From CAZVEE01 sp964625525 (GTDB lineage: Bacteria > Pseudomonadota > Alphaproteobacteria > JAJFIK01): a DNA stretch of 64,000 nt. A model generated the notes under the pieces. It saw only the letters and a list, made by a program, of their open reading frames with translations. It ran no database searches and had not been told where the DNA came from. Numbering within the stretch: the stretch's first letter is position 1; every line of letters begins with the position of its first letter. The position numbers and the translations under genes were made by a program. The stretch is taken from contig CAZVEE010000010.1 of NCBI GenBank assembly GCA_964625525.1, forward strand, positions 1 to 64,000. Reading direction: 5' to 3'. Shown here in pieces: positions 17,640-27,175 of the stretch.

Positions 17640-20600
17640 ATGAACCTTCGTTCAGAGATGACTGGTCAGGCGGGAGTTGTAATTCTCGACGGCGGTCTTG
17701 AGAGCCTGGATATCCTGCTTTCCGGTATTGAAAGCACGTTCGCGACGGTGGTCATCGACCCTGCCCGCGATGGCATCGATCAGATCGCCGCCGCACTGGA
17801 CGGCGCCGAAGAGATCGAGCGTCTTCACATCATTTCTCACGGGCGTCCCGGCGCGTTGCGTCTCGGTGCGACCGAACTGTCACTGGAGAGCCTTGAGCAG
17901 GACGCGGGCGCGCTGGCGCGCATCGCCCAGGCCCTCAGCAGTGATGCCGACGTGGTGCTTTACGGGTGTGAGGCCGGCGCTGGTGAGCGCGGTGCGGCCT
18001 TCGTGACCGCCCTGGCCGAGCGCCTGGACGCGCGGGTGGCGGCCTCATCCACGAAGACCGGCGCTGACGCGCTGGGCGGTGATTGGGCCTTCGATATCGG
18101 CGCGCCGGTGAGCGGGCTCGCTCTTTCCGCCGAGGCCCAAGCCGCTTATCCGGGTGTGCTGGCGCTCATCAACGGCAATGACGGCGACAACTTCATTGAC
18201 CGCAGCAACTCCGGCGAGTTCGACACCATTCAGGCCGGTGGTGGTAACGACACCATCCTGGCGGGCCCGCTCGGTGCGTTCATCACGGTGGACGGCAATC
18301 CGAACAACGGTGTGAACACCATCGGGTTCGCCGACACGGTGGTCTTGAACACCGGTAACGACACCGTCGCCACGTTCATCGTGGACATCACTGACGGTGA
18401 TGTGATCCGCAATTTCCAGGCCTTTGACGAGACCACCCAGGACGGAGACCTCTTCTTCCTCCGCTTCGACGGTCCGGGCGTGACCTCGATCCAAAGCCAG
18501 ACCCTGGAAGATCAAGGCGATGGCACGTTCGACCTGCTGGTGACCTTCGCGGTTGAAGCGGGTGGAACGACAATTGTCCGGACGCAGCGTTTTGAAGACA
18601 CCGTCGGCACCCTTGTGGAAACCGGCGGCGCGCAGGGCAGCGGTACGGATTTCCGTTTGCTTGGCAACACTCTGCCGGTCGCTGCGGACGACACCTTCTC
18701 CGGCGAGGCCTCCGAGACCATCACCGGCGAGAACGTGCTCGACAACGACTTCGACGCCGATGCTGACGACATCAGTGTGACCGCTGTCTCCGGCGGCGCT
18801 GTGGGAACGCAGTTCGCGCTGCCCTCTGGGGCTTTGCTGACTTTGAACGCCGACGGCACGTTCACTTATGATCCGAACGGCGCCTTTGATGATCTGGGCA
18901 TGGGCCAGTCCGATACGGACACCTTCTCTTACACCATCTCCGACTTTGGCGGCGACACGGACACCGCGACGGTGACGCTGACCATCACCAATGGCAACGG
19001 CGATCCGGTGGCCCGGGACGACGACTTCTCCATTGATGAAGACGCCCCCCTTTCCGGTAATCTGTTTGCGGACAATGGTAATGGCGCCGATACCGATCCA
19101 GATGCGGATACCTTGGCCATTGTGTCGATTAATGGCGTGACCGCCAATGTGGGGCAGGAAGTCGCCCTCGCCAATGGCGGCGCCGTGACGGTCAACAGCA
19201 ATGGTGATTTCGGGTTCGTGCCGGGTGCGGAATTCGTCGGTACCGAGACCTTCACCTATGTCGTCAGCGACGGGAACGGTGGCACCGAGTCTGCGACAGT
19301 GACCATCACTGTGAACGAGGTCAATGATGCGCCGATCGCTCAGGCCGACGCCATCAACGGCACGGAAGACGACTCGGTGACCGGCAACGTCCTGTCCGAC
19401 AACGGCAGCGGTGCAGACACAGATCCGGAAAATGACGCCTTGACCGTGACCCAGGTCAACGGCGTGGATAACTCGATCGGTGTGGATGTGACCCTGGGCA
19501 GTGGTGCGGTGGTCAATCTCAGCACCAATGGTCAGTTCACCTACACACCGGCCGCTGACTTCTCCGGGGACGACACGTTCACCTATACGGTCACTGACGG
19601 CACTTCCACGAGCACGGCTCTGGTCACTGTCACCGTGGCCGAAGTGAACGATGCGCCGCGGGCCGAAGATGACGCGTTCTCCTTCAACCGTGGGGTTCAG
19701 GCCTTCAACGGCGATGTGGCGGCGGATAACGGCAATGGGGCAGATACGGACCCGGAAGGGGACGACATCACCTACACGGCCATCGACACGCCCGATAACG
19801 GCCAGCTCATTCTGGAAAATGGCGGTGCCTTCATCTACGCGCCGAATGCCGGCTTTGCGGGTGTGGATACATTCACCTATCGCGCGACCGACGAGGACGG
19901 TGAAACCGATACCGCAACCGTGACCATTACCGTGATTGACACAGAATCCCGTTACGCCATTGGCGGCACGCCGGCCAATATCTCCCAGTTCGAGGGCGAT
20001 ATCGGAGAGACCGCGACCATCACCTTCGACGTCAGCCGCGAAGGCGACTTGTCGGAAAGCGGGACGGTGGATTTCGTGGTCACCGGAACGGGTGGCAATG
20101 CGGCGGCGGCCGATGACGTCCTCGGCGGCTTCCCCAGCAACACGCTGACCTTTGCGCCTGGTGAAACCTCGAAGACCATTGACGTGGTGGTGACTGGGGA
20201 TCTGGTGCCGGAAGCCAATGAAACCTTCGTGGTCACCCTGTCCAACCCGACCAACGCCAATACCAACGGCACGGCTATCATTGAGAACAATGCTGATACT
20301 GCCATCGGCACCATTCAGAACGATGATGTGGCCACCGAAACCGGCGACGATGACAAGAACAAGATCAAGGGCTCCGACGATGACGATGTGATCGTGGCCG
20401 GTGAAGGCGACGACAAAGTTAAAGGCGGGGACGGCGACGACGTCATCCTGGGTGGCGACGGCGACGACAAGCTGGACGGTGGCGAGGATGACGACATCAT
20501 CCTGGGCGACGACGGCGACGACAAAATCAAAGATAAGGACGGTGACGACATCATCTTTGGCGGCGACGGCGATGATGATGTGCGGGTCAAGGACGGTGAC

Positions 20601-20891
20601 AACATCATCGACCTGGGCGCCGGTGATGACACCGCCCGAGCCGGCAAAGGCGACGACATCTTCGTCTTCAAGGCTGGCAATGAGGACGATGTGATCCGGA
20701 AATTCGGCAAGAATGGCCGCGACCAGATCGACCTGTCCGCCTTTACCGACATCACCTTCGCCAATCTGGAAGACTTCGTCGATCAGGATGGCAAGGACCT
20801 CGAAATCGAGATCGGCAACGACAAGATCGTGCTGCTGAAAGTCGACTTCGATGATGATCTGAATGCGAATGACTTCATCTTCGCCACCTAA
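17640..20891 (+). CDS. DUF4347 / cadherin-like repeat / Calx-beta / RTX calcium-binding secreted protein
   Basis: 1083 residues, no Sec signal. The N-terminal 170 residues match DUF4347: HIISHGRPGALRLG (His67) and VVLYGCEAGAGERG (Cys110). Then come about four tandem cadherin/VCBS-like Ig units (about residues 345-765, each with ADDDF-like starts and GNGADTDP-type motifs), a Calx-beta domain (about 770-895), and nine or so RTX nonapeptides (about 902-1020, GGDGDDVILGG style) that bind calcium after export. The acidic C-terminus ending in ANDFIFAT looks like a type I secretion signal. It is probably an exported adhesin or surface protein; no T1SS genes lie in the window. Confidence 0.88.
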   Translation: MNLRSEMTGQAGVVILDGGLESLDILLSGIESTFATVVIDPARDGIDQIAAALDGAEEIERLHIISHGRPGALRLGATELSLESLEQDAGALARIAQALSSDADVVLYGCEAGAGERGAAFVTALAERLDARVAASSTKTGADALGGDWAFDIGAPVSGLALSAEAQAAYPGVLALINGNDGDNFIDRSNSGEFDTIQAGGGNDTILAGPLGAFITVDGNPNNGVNTIGFADTVVLNTGNDTVATFIVDITDGDVIRNFQAFDETTQDGDLFFLRFDGPGVTSIQSQTLEDQGDGTFDLLVTFAVEAGGTTIVRTQRFEDTVGTLVETGGAQGSGTDFRLLGNTLPVAADDTFSGEASETITGENVLDNDFDADADDISVTAVSGGAVGTQFALPSGALLTLNADGTFTYDPNGAFDDLGMGQSDTDTFSYTISDFGGDTDTATVTLTITNGNGDPVARDDDFSIDEDAPLSGNLFADNGNGADTDPDADTLAIVSINGVTANVGQEVALANGGAVTVNSNGDFGFVPGAEFVGTETFTYVVSDGNGGTESATVTITVNEVNDAPIAQADAINGTEDDSVTGNVLSDNGSGADTDPENDALTVTQVNGVDNSIGVDVTLGSGAVVNLSTNGQFTYTPAADFSGDDTFTYTVTDGTSTSTALVTVTVAEVNDAPRAEDDAFSFNRGVQAFNGDVAADNGNGADTDPEGDDITYTAIDTPDNGQLILENGGAFIYAPNAGFAGVDTFTYRATDEDGETDTATVTITVIDTESRYAIGGTPANISQFEGDIGETATITFDVSREGDLSESGTVDFVVTGTGGNAAAADDVLGGFPSNTLTFAPGETSKTIDVVVTGDLVPEANETFVVTLSNPTNANTNGTAIIENNADTAIGTIQNDDVATETGDDDKNKIKGSDDDDVIVAGEGDDKVKGGDGDDVILGGDGDDKLDGGEDDDIILGDDGDDKIKDKDGDDIIFGGDGDDDVRVKDGDNIIDLGAGDDTARAGKGDDIFVFKAGNEDDVIRKFGKNGRDQIDLSAFTDITFANLEDFVDQDGKDLEIEIGNDKIVLLKVDFDDDLNANDFIFAT

Positions 20892-20914
20892 GCGGTGACG
20901 AAGGCGCGAATGGG

Positions 20915-20945
20915 AAACCCCCGGCCATTGGCCGGGGGTTTTTTG
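20915..20945 (+). terminator. Rho-independent terminator of the RTX-type gene
   Basis: ACCCCCGGCC and GGCCGGGGGT pair around a short ATT-containing loop, followed by a run of T residues at 20939-20944. It lies 24 bases after the stop codon. Confidence 0.88.
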
Positions 20946-20968
20946 TTGGTCCGGCGGAAAACGCGTGC

Positions 20969-22681
20969 TCAGTCTTTGCGCAAACGGTAGATGGCGGCAT
21001 CGAGATCCGACGAGAACACAATGTCACCATTCTGTGTCACCACCACCCCGGTGGGCACGTAGGACGGGGGGCTGCCGGCCGGTCCGTCAAGACCTAGGGG
21101 CAGGTCCTCGGCGAGGATGATGGGTGTATTATCATCAGCTTGCAGATCGATAGCTATCAGGCGTTGAGCCCCTGTTTCCGCAACGATCAATCGCCCGTCG
21201 CCATCCAGCGCGATACCTTCGGGCCGGTTCAGGCCCTCGGCCACCAGTGTCATGGCGCCGTCGGCAAGAGTGATGGCGACCACTTGGCCGCTCGCGGCAA
21301 GGCTCACATAAACCGTCTCCGGATCAACGCGCAACAGCGAGACCGGCTCCGCCAGGCCCATGGCCACGGTTGTCCGGGTGCTGAAATCCGGGCCGCTTGC
21401 CCGCATCAGCGCGCCTTGCAGCACATCAAGATAAAGCACGTCCTCGCCATCGGGCAGCGCATCCAGAATAGCCCCGAAACCGTGGTGGAGGGGGCCAAGC
21501 GCCCCCGTCTCCGGGTCCAAGGTTTGCACGCTGGCCGAGGCCCAGCTTGTCATCACCATGCGTGTGCCGTCCGTGCCGAGCATCAGCGGATAATCCACGG
21601 CGTCGCCACCGCCGGCCGGCGGGGTGAAAACGCGCCCGATCTCTGACACTGCGCCGGTTTCCAGGTCCACGCTGCGCAGCGCGAACACATCGGCCACGTA
21701 CAGTGTTTCCCGCCCGTTCACAGTCACAAGCGCCAGATCCGCGGCGCTGGTGAGCGGGCTTGAGACCACGTCGCGCACCGCACCGGTGGTCACATCCACT
21801 TCGTGCACCGCATTGTCCGCCATCACGGTCAGAAACAGCCGGTCATCGGCGCTGAAGGCCAGATTGTCGATGGCGGTGGGCGTGCGGGCTACGACTTCGG
21901 TCGCACCGGTCTCGATATCCACCCGCACGACGGCCCCTTCGGCCGTATCGACGGCGTATAGGGTGCCCTGGCTGTCGAAATTGGCCGCCGCGGGAATGGT
22001 GAAGCCCTCGGCCACCACCTCCGGCGTCGGGGTTTCGGCGTCCACATCCACCCGCACGATCTGGCCTTTGAACCACAGCGGCCCATAGAGATGGCCGTCG
22101 GGCCCGAAATCGAATCCGTTGAGCCCGCCCATGCCTTCCATCAGCTTGCGCGGCCGCGTGGCGCCGGTGATGTCTGCTTCATAAAGGGCGTCACCCATGA
22201 ACACTTGGGTGAAGAACAAGCGCCCATCTTGGGTGAAGGCAAGGGAGTTCACACCGGGCAGGCCCGCGGCGACGGCGCGCGCCGTATCGCTGTCTGGATC
22301 GCGCACATAGACGATGCCGTCGCTAAACGCGGTCCAGGCCAGAGTGCCGTCGGGTCCTTCCTCGATGTCGTCGGCCATGCCCTCCGGCGGCGGGATGAAG
22401 ACGCGGCTGTCACCGCTCTCCGGATCGACCTCATAAATCTCCCGGCCCAGCACGCTGCCCACGAGTAACCGGCCTTCTCCGTCAAAGGTCAGGCCATGAA
22501 TGCCGTGGAAGGGGCCGCCGGGCACCAAGGTTTCCATCGTATAGTGGGCCTGCGGCTCGGGGGCCGCAGCCGCCGGATCCGCATCCGGCTCGGTGGCGTC
22601 GCTACAGGCGGCGAGCGCCAGGACGCTGGCCGCAGTCAGAGCCGCAAGGCGGCGCTGGGAAATCCGTGCAAACAGGGGCAT
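20969..22681 (-). CDS. Lipoprotein with beta-propeller (NHL/SMP-30-like) repeats
   Basis: 570 residues. The ATG ending at 22681 has AAAGGAG upstream; an in-frame GTG three codons earlier lies inside that site and was rejected. The signal peptide ends in a lipobox LALAAC (Cys26), so it is probably membrane-anchored in the envelope. The mature part is a chain of about 40-residue units with motifs such as LTFDGEGRLLVGS, NSLAFTQDGRLFFTQ and GIALDGDGRLIVAE, typical of SMP-30/NHL propellers. Two propellers could fit. Function unknown; a streptogramin-lyase-like or sugar-lactonase-like fold is likely, but catalytic residues cannot be assigned. Confidence 0.82.
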   Translation of the reverse strand: MPLFARISQRRLAALTAASVLALAACSDATEPDADPAAAAPEPQAHYTMETLVPGGPFHGIHGLTFDGEGRLLVGSVLGREIYEVDPESGDSRVFIPPPEGMADDIEEGPDGTLAWTAFSDGIVYVRDPDSDTARAVAAGLPGVNSLAFTQDGRLFFTQVFMGDALYEADITGATRPRKLMEGMGGLNGFDFGPDGHLYGPLWFKGQIVRVDVDAETPTPEVVAEGFTIPAAANFDSQGTLYAVDTAEGAVVRVDIETGATEVVARTPTAIDNLAFSADDRLFLTVMADNAVHEVDVTTGAVRDVVSSPLTSAADLALVTVNGRETLYVADVFALRSVDLETGAVSEIGRVFTPPAGGGDAVDYPLMLGTDGTRMVMTSWASASVQTLDPETGALGPLHHGFGAILDALPDGEDVLYLDVLQGALMRASGPDFSTRTTVAMGLAEPVSLLRVDPETVYVSLAASGQVVAITLADGAMTLVAEGLNRPEGIALDGDGRLIVAETGAQRLIAIDLQADDNTPIILAEDLPLGLDGPAGSPPSYVPTGVVVTQNGDIVFSSDLDAAIYRLRKD

Positions 22682-22824
22682 GGCGATCACTCCTTTGGGG
22701 TGTTTTCGTCTGTTTAGGGCATGCTAGCGGGCGTGCGAGCGGGGGTCGAGACGTGCGATCCGATTGGGGATATGGTGCCGCCTTGCACGCCACTCTCTCG
22801 TTTGGGATGTAAAGGAATGGGATC

Positions 22825-23448
22825 ATGCTGAGCCTGGATGCGGTGCTGGAGGAGCGCCTGCGCAGCAATCTGGCCGCTTTCCCGGTAATGCGCAGTGAGG
22901 ATGAGGACGCGCGCCAGGCGGCTGTTGCCCTTGTCGTCACGGCTGCTGCGATGGCGGAGGAGGGGGCAGCGCTTCTGCTCACCCGGCGCGCGGCGCGCAT
23001 GAGCACCCATCCCGGGCAGTGGGCTTTGCCGGGCGGGCGTGTGGATCCCGGTGAAACGGCAGAGGAAGCGGCACGCCGTGAGGTGGAAGAAGAGTTGGGT
23101 CTGACGCTGCAACCCGACCAACGGCTTGGACGTCTGGATGACTACACCACGCGCTCAGGCTCCGTGATCCAGCCATTCGTTTACTGGGCACCGCAGACCG
23201 GGCCGCTCGTGCCCAATCCGGCGGAAGTGGCGTCCATCCACCGTTTGCCGATCCAGTGGTTCGATCATCCCAATTGTCCGGAGCTGTTGGACGGGCCGGA
23301 TCCGGACCGGCCCATTATCCGGGTTTATATGGAAGGCCGGCGCATCCACGCCCCCACCGGCGCGGTGCTGCATCAATTCTGGGAAGTGGCCGTGCAGGGG
23401 CGCTGGACGCGCGTTGCGCATTTCGACCAACCGTCCTGGGCCTATTGA
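22825..23448 (+). CDS. Nudix hydrolase, CoA pyrophosphatase-like (NudL type)
   Basis: 207 residues; AAAGGAA precedes the ATG. The Nudix box GGRVDPGETAEEAARREVEE is complete, and LLLTRRAARMSTHPGQWALP just before it matches the extra motif of the CoA-diphosphatase subgroup (LLTxRxxxLxxHxGQ). Such enzymes cleave CoA or other nucleoside diphosphate derivatives to a 4'-phosphopantetheine product and 3',5'-ADP using Mg or Mn. It stands alone between a divergent lipoprotein gene and a small lipoprotein gene. Confidence 0.9.
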   Translation: MLSLDAVLEERLRSNLAAFPVMRSEDEDARQAAVALVVTAAAMAEEGAALLLTRRAARMSTHPGQWALPGGRVDPGETAEEAARREVEEELGLTLQPDQRLGRLDDYTTRSGSVIQPFVYWAPQTGPLVPNPAEVASIHRLPIQWFDHPNCPELLDGPDPDRPIIRVYMEGRRIHAPTGAVLHQFWEVAVQGRWTRVAHFDQPSWAY

Positions 23449-23534
23449 TGGATCGCTTGGTGCGCCCGCCGCTGCTCGGATATACTTAACGCTGATTCAC
23501 GAGGCGCCAGCGGTGCCGGTTCGGAGGATGATCC

Positions 23535-24143
23535 ATGAGCGGTTCACCGGTTCGGTCTGCATACTGGGCAACGCGCATCGCGCCTTTGATGGCCGCCTTG
23601 TTTCTGCTGGCCTGTGGCGGCGAAACGGAAACGCCGGCCCGTGACGAGGCCTCTACCCCGGTCAGCGGCCCGGTCAGCGGCCCGGTCGCCGACCCGGGCG
23701 ATGCGACGGATCACGCCAAGGACATGGATGTCTGTGCGCTGATCCTGCCGGCGGACCTGGAACCCCGCTTTGGGCACGCCTTTATCAGCGGCGGGCGCAC
23801 CGAACTCGCTGATGTTTACCCTGCCTGGGGGTGCGCGCATTCCTCCGCCGAAGGGGCCCATCCGGCGGGCGCGGCCGCATTCATGGCTGTGTCGGTGCAA
23901 CTATCCACCTGGCCGGGTGCGCCGGACTTGGAAGCCTATCTGGCCAGTATCTCCGACCACGGCATGTTCACGGTCATGGATGTCAACGGCGTTGGCCCGG
24001 TCGCGTATTGGAATGGTCTAGCCACCACGCAATATGGCCGACACAAATTGTCTGTACGCGTGAGCGGCGACCATGGCCTTGATGACGAGGCTCTCCAGGC
24101 TATGACCCTCGATTTGATTGCCTTGGCGCGTTCGCGCCTCTGA
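23535..24143 (+). CDS. Small lipoprotein of unknown function
   Basis: 202 residues; GGAGGAT lies seven bases before the ATG. The signal peptide ends in the lipobox FLLAC (Cys27). A short low-complexity linker with VSGPVSGPV repeats follows. The folded part (about 60-200) has a single Cys pair candidate (CALILPADLEPRFG and WGCAHSS) and no motif I recognise. The segment ALILPADLEPRFG resembles lipoproteins of the DUF3558 type, but this is only an impression. Confidence 0.75.
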   Translation: MSGSPVRSAYWATRIAPLMAALFLLACGGETETPARDEASTPVSGPVSGPVADPGDATDHAKDMDVCALILPADLEPRFGHAFISGGRTELADVYPAWGCAHSSAEGAHPAGAAAFMAVSVQLSTWPGAPDLEAYLASISDHGMFTVMDVNGVGPVAYWNGLATTQYGRHKLSVRVSGDHGLDDEALQAMTLDLIALARSRL

Positions 24144-24296
24144 GCCATCCCTGCCGATCAGCCCACGTGCAAATGGTGTCGCATGCCAACAGCCCTTCGT
24201 TGGTTGTTTCGGCCCTGTGACACGCCAAAGATGATCCGTTCACGCGATAAGGGCAGACACACGGCCAAGACGTCCGGTGGACAGTTGCGGTCCTCA

Positions 24297-24324
24297 ATCC
24301 CGGCCTCTTTACTGATACCGGGAT
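24297..24324 (+). other. 7-bp stem-loop just upstream of a TTG-started gene
   Basis: ATCCCGG and CCGGGAT pair around a 14-base loop, 24 bases before the TTG at 24349. It may be a leader hairpin affecting translation, or an attenuated terminator without a T-run. Nothing else stands out in the 205 bases between 24144 and 24348. Confidence 0.4.
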
Positions 24325-24348
24325 GACTGGCGCCTCAGTGAGGACCCC

Positions 24349-24720
24349 TTGCCGATCAAAGTCGAAATCTATTCGCGCGCGTCACTTATGCTTGTTGACG
24401 CCTATGGGTTGGTCACGTTCGATGAGCGGTTGGAGATGTTTGACCGTATCCTGCATGCTATTGCCAAGCACGATATCCGGGAGATCACCTCCGATCTGTC
24501 CATGATGGATGTCTCTAACCATGTGCTGGATGAGCTGTATTTCGGTGAGGTGCTCAATCGCCAAGCTCACGTCTTTCGGCCCGTGCGCAATACGATCATT
24601 CACCCGTCAGGCTTTCATGGCACAGGGATCCCAGCAGCGACGTTGAAGGGCAATGGGTGCAAGGTCGATGAATTCCATATCGGCCCCGACGCGCCACTCG
24701 AATCTCTCAAAATCGGTTAG
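24349..24720 (+). CDS. Hypothetical protein, SpoIIAA/STAS-like in outline
   Basis: 123 residues if translation starts at the TTG at 24349, preceded by GTGAGGA; the next in-frame ATG is at 24388 (MLVDAYG). The sequence VDAYGLVTFDERLEMFDRIL then ITSDLSMMDVS resembles the small alpha/beta SpoIIAA-like/STAS fold, but no conserved phospho-site is evident. It overlaps the end of the convergent NlpC/P60 gene by four bases. Function unknown. Confidence 0.6.
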   Translation: MPIKVEIYSRASLMLVDAYGLVTFDERLEMFDRILHAIAKHDIREITSDLSMMDVSNHVLDELYFGEVLNRQAHVFRPVRNTIIHPSGFHGTGIPAATLKGNGCKVDEFHIGPDAPLESLKIG

Positions 24721-25562
24721 GGCTGGTCGAGCCGGCGTATACTTGTCACCGGACCGGTGCTCTCGGCGACTTGGGCCGCGAAGCGCTCAAGCACATTGAC
24801 CGTGACAGCCATATAGGTGGCGTTGGCGTGGATGAAATGCTCCGCATCTGTCATGACGCCCACATGGCCCTTCCAGAACACCAGATCCCCTCGGCGGGGC
24901 GGCGCGCCGTCGTCCAGCGCCGTGCCCAAGGCTGCTTCTTGTTGGTCCGCATCGCGCGGCGCGTCGAGCCCGGCCCGTTCCAGTGCGATTTGGACGAGGC
25001 CTGAGCAATCAAGACCGAAAGAACTTTTGCCACCCCACAGATAGGGCACACCCAGAAAGGTCTCGGCCACCGCCACCGCGTCCGGCTCATGGGTGCCCAA
25101 TGCCACGACATGGTCTTGGAACACATAGCCGCCCCCGGCAAGGGCCAGAAAGCGTCCCTCTGCCTCGGTGACACACAGCTTTGCCGCCGTGCTCAACGCG
25201 TCCAGCGGCGGGGTTTTGAGATCGGGCGCGGGAAAGACGAAACTGCGCAAAGCGCGGATCATATGAGTTGGCGCCGCAGCCTCCGGCGCCAACATTTCCA
25301 TGGGCACATAGCCCACATAGCCGTCCTGGCCCGATTGCCCCCAGGCCCAGCCGTCTTTCACCTCATAGGCGGTAAAGTGTTCGCCGAACAAAAGCTCTGT
25401 ATCAAGAGGTGCGTCAGAGGCCGGGGCGCGGCGCACCGGCGCCGTGCCCTGCGCGGCCTGAAACACGGTCCCATCCGCGTAGCGCGGGGCGTCCACCACG
25501 CCCTCCAGAAACCGGGCGGCGAGGTCGGGTCGGGCAGGGGTCAGGCGCGCATCGCGGGTCAT
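24717..25562 (-). CDS. NlpC/P60 (C40) family cysteine peptidase with SH3-like N-domains
   Basis: 281 residues. Two SH3-like segments (about 30-90, containing GWAWGQSGQDGYVGYVP, and about 100-155) precede the C40 domain. Catalytic residues are Cys186 in FGLDCSGLVQ, His233 in KGHVGVM and His245 in HFIHAN. Family members cleave the D-Glu-to-diamino-acid bond of peptidoglycan peptides. No signal peptide is visible, so it may act on recycled muropeptides in the cytosol, like the dipeptidyl-peptidase VI group. It lies 15 bases downstream of a leucyl aminopeptidase gene, so both probably work in peptide turnover. Confidence 0.92.
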   Translation of the reverse strand: MTRDARLTPARPDLAARFLEGVVDAPRYADGTVFQAAQGTAPVRRAPASDAPLDTELLFGEHFTAYEVKDGWAWGQSGQDGYVGYVPMEMLAPEAAAPTHMIRALRSFVFPAPDLKTPPLDALSTAAKLCVTEAEGRFLALAGGGYVFQDHVVALGTHEPDAVAVAETFLGVPYLWGGKSSFGLDCSGLVQIALERAGLDAPRDADQQEAALGTALDDGAPPRRGDLVFWKGHVGVMTDAEHFIHANATYMAVTVNVLERFAAQVAESTGPVTSIRRLDQP

Positions 25563-25577
25563 GGTCGGCGATCCCTT

Positions 25578-27026
25578 TTAGGCGGATGGGGCAGGGGTGT
25601 CGCGATCTTGGCCCGCTGCAGGCGGATGCATCACCGGGGCCATCTCTGGTGCGCTGAACAATGCGGTCATGGCCCGGAACAAGGCCCGGATCGCCTGCGC
25701 ATCGCCCCCCGCCGGTCGGCCCGGCCGGTTGCTGCCGTTCCACGCAAAGATATCGAAATGCACCCAGCGGCGCGTTTTCGAGGCGAATTTCTGCAGGAAC
25801 AGCGCGGCGATAATGGAACCGCCGAAGCGGCTGGCGGAAATGTTGTTCATATCTGCCACCCGGCTGTCGAGCTGGCTCACATAGCGCTTGTGCAGCGGCA
25901 TGCGCCAGACCGGATCGCTCACCGCTTCTGCGCTTTCGGCAATGTGCTCGGCGATATCATCATCATCTGTGTAGAACGGCATCACTTCCGCGCCCAGAGC
26001 AACGCGGGCGGCCCCCGTCAAGGTCGCCATGACGATCATCACATCGGGCTCTTCCTCATCTGCGAGCGCGATTGCGTCGGCCAGCACCAGCCGGCCTTCC
26101 GCATCCGTATTACCGATCTCCACGGTCAGGCCCTTGCGGCTTTTGTATACATCGCCCGGACGGAAGGCATTGCCCGACACCGCATTTTCCACCGCCGGGA
26201 CCAGGACACGCAGGCGCACCGGCAATTGGCTCGCCATAATCATATGCGCCAGGCCCAGCACATGGGCCGCCCCGCCCATGTCCTTTTTCATGATGTCCAT
26301 GCTGCGCCCGGGCTTCAGGTTCAAGCCGCCGGAATCAAAGCACACGCCTTTGCCGACGAGCGTCAGCTTCGGTGCGTCCGCCGGGCCCCAACGCAGGTCA
26401 AGCAGGCGCGGGGCTCGGGTGGAAGCGCGCCCCACCGCATGGATCAGGGGGAAATTCGCCTCCAACAGCGCCTCGCCCTGGATCGTGGTGAAGTCCGCCT
26501 CGTGCCGCTCCGCCAAGTCCCGCGCGGCCTGTTCCAGTTCGTCCGGACCCATATCATTGGCTGGCGTGTTGACCAGATCCCGCGTGAGGAAAACACCCTC
26601 AATCACCGGCGTGATGTGGTCGCTGCGCGCGCCCACGGGCACGATCAGCTTCGGCAGGGTTTTGGCGGCCTTCTTGTACTTGGTGAAGCGGTAGGTCCCG
26701 AGCGCCCAGGCCGCGGCGAGCTGGCTCGCGTCGAGCGTGCCAAGGCCAGCGGCAAAGGCATATTCCCCCTCGCTCAGGGATCCCGGCAGATCGGCCACCA
26801 GGAACGGATCATCCCCCAGGCCCAGGCCATAAACGATGCGTGCCCGCGCCCCGTCCGGGCGCGGGATCATCAGCAGCCGCCCCGCCTGTCCTTTGAAGCC
26901 ATTGGCGCGCACCCAATTTGCGGTGAATGGCTCCTGCGCCGCCATCCAGCTATCGAAGGATTGGGTGGTGATCAGGTCGATGGGCGTGGCCTCATCGGGC
27001 GACGTGGAGGTAAAACAGTCGAGCAC
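25578..27026 (-). CDS. Leucyl aminopeptidase family (M17) metallopeptidase
   Basis: 482 residues when started at the GTG ending at 27026, which has GAAGGAC upstream; the frame is open 38 codons further with no ribosome site. The M17 zinc-site segments GKGVCFDSGGLNLKP and KKDMGGAAHVLGL and the signature NTDAEGRL (306-313) are intact. The C-terminal HFDIFAWNG is also typical. It removes N-terminal residues from peptides in the cytosol with two metal ions. The downstream neighbour is an NlpC/P60 peptidase, a pairing that occurs in other alphaproteobacteria as I recall it. Confidence 0.93.
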   Translation of the reverse strand: MLDCFTSTSPDEATPIDLITTQSFDSWMAAQEPFTANWVRANGFKGQAGRLLMIPRPDGARARIVYGLGLGDDPFLVADLPGSLSEGEYAFAAGLGTLDASQLAAAWALGTYRFTKYKKAAKTLPKLIVPVGARSDHITPVIEGVFLTRDLVNTPANDMGPDELEQAARDLAERHEADFTTIQGEALLEANFPLIHAVGRASTRAPRLLDLRWGPADAPKLTLVGKGVCFDSGGLNLKPGRSMDIMKKDMGGAAHVLGLAHMIMASQLPVRLRVLVPAVENAVSGNAFRPGDVYKSRKGLTVEIGNTDAEGRLVLADAIALADEEEPDVMIVMATLTGAARVALGAEVMPFYTDDDDIAEHIAESAEAVSDPVWRMPLHKRYVSQLDSRVADMNNISASRFGGSIIAALFLQKFASKTRRWVHFDIFAWNGSNRPGRPAGGDAQAIRALFRAMTALFSAPEMAPVMHPPAAGQDRDTPAPSA

Positions 27027-27175
27027 GGCGGCTTGTCCTTCTTTGCGGTTCTCATGGCGCGCTGTGTAGGGTCCTCCTGACAGGAATGGACGGGCCAAGC
27101 GCGTAAGAACACCGACGATCCGGTCACAGCACCGAATCACTCACCTTAACGCGGTCATTTAACACAGGCGCGCTC

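Noticed and set aside
25089..27080. 663-codon plus-strand frame
   Set aside because: It lies antisense to the aminopeptidase and NlpC/P60 genes and has a His/Arg-rich composition typical of shadow frames in GC-rich DNA.
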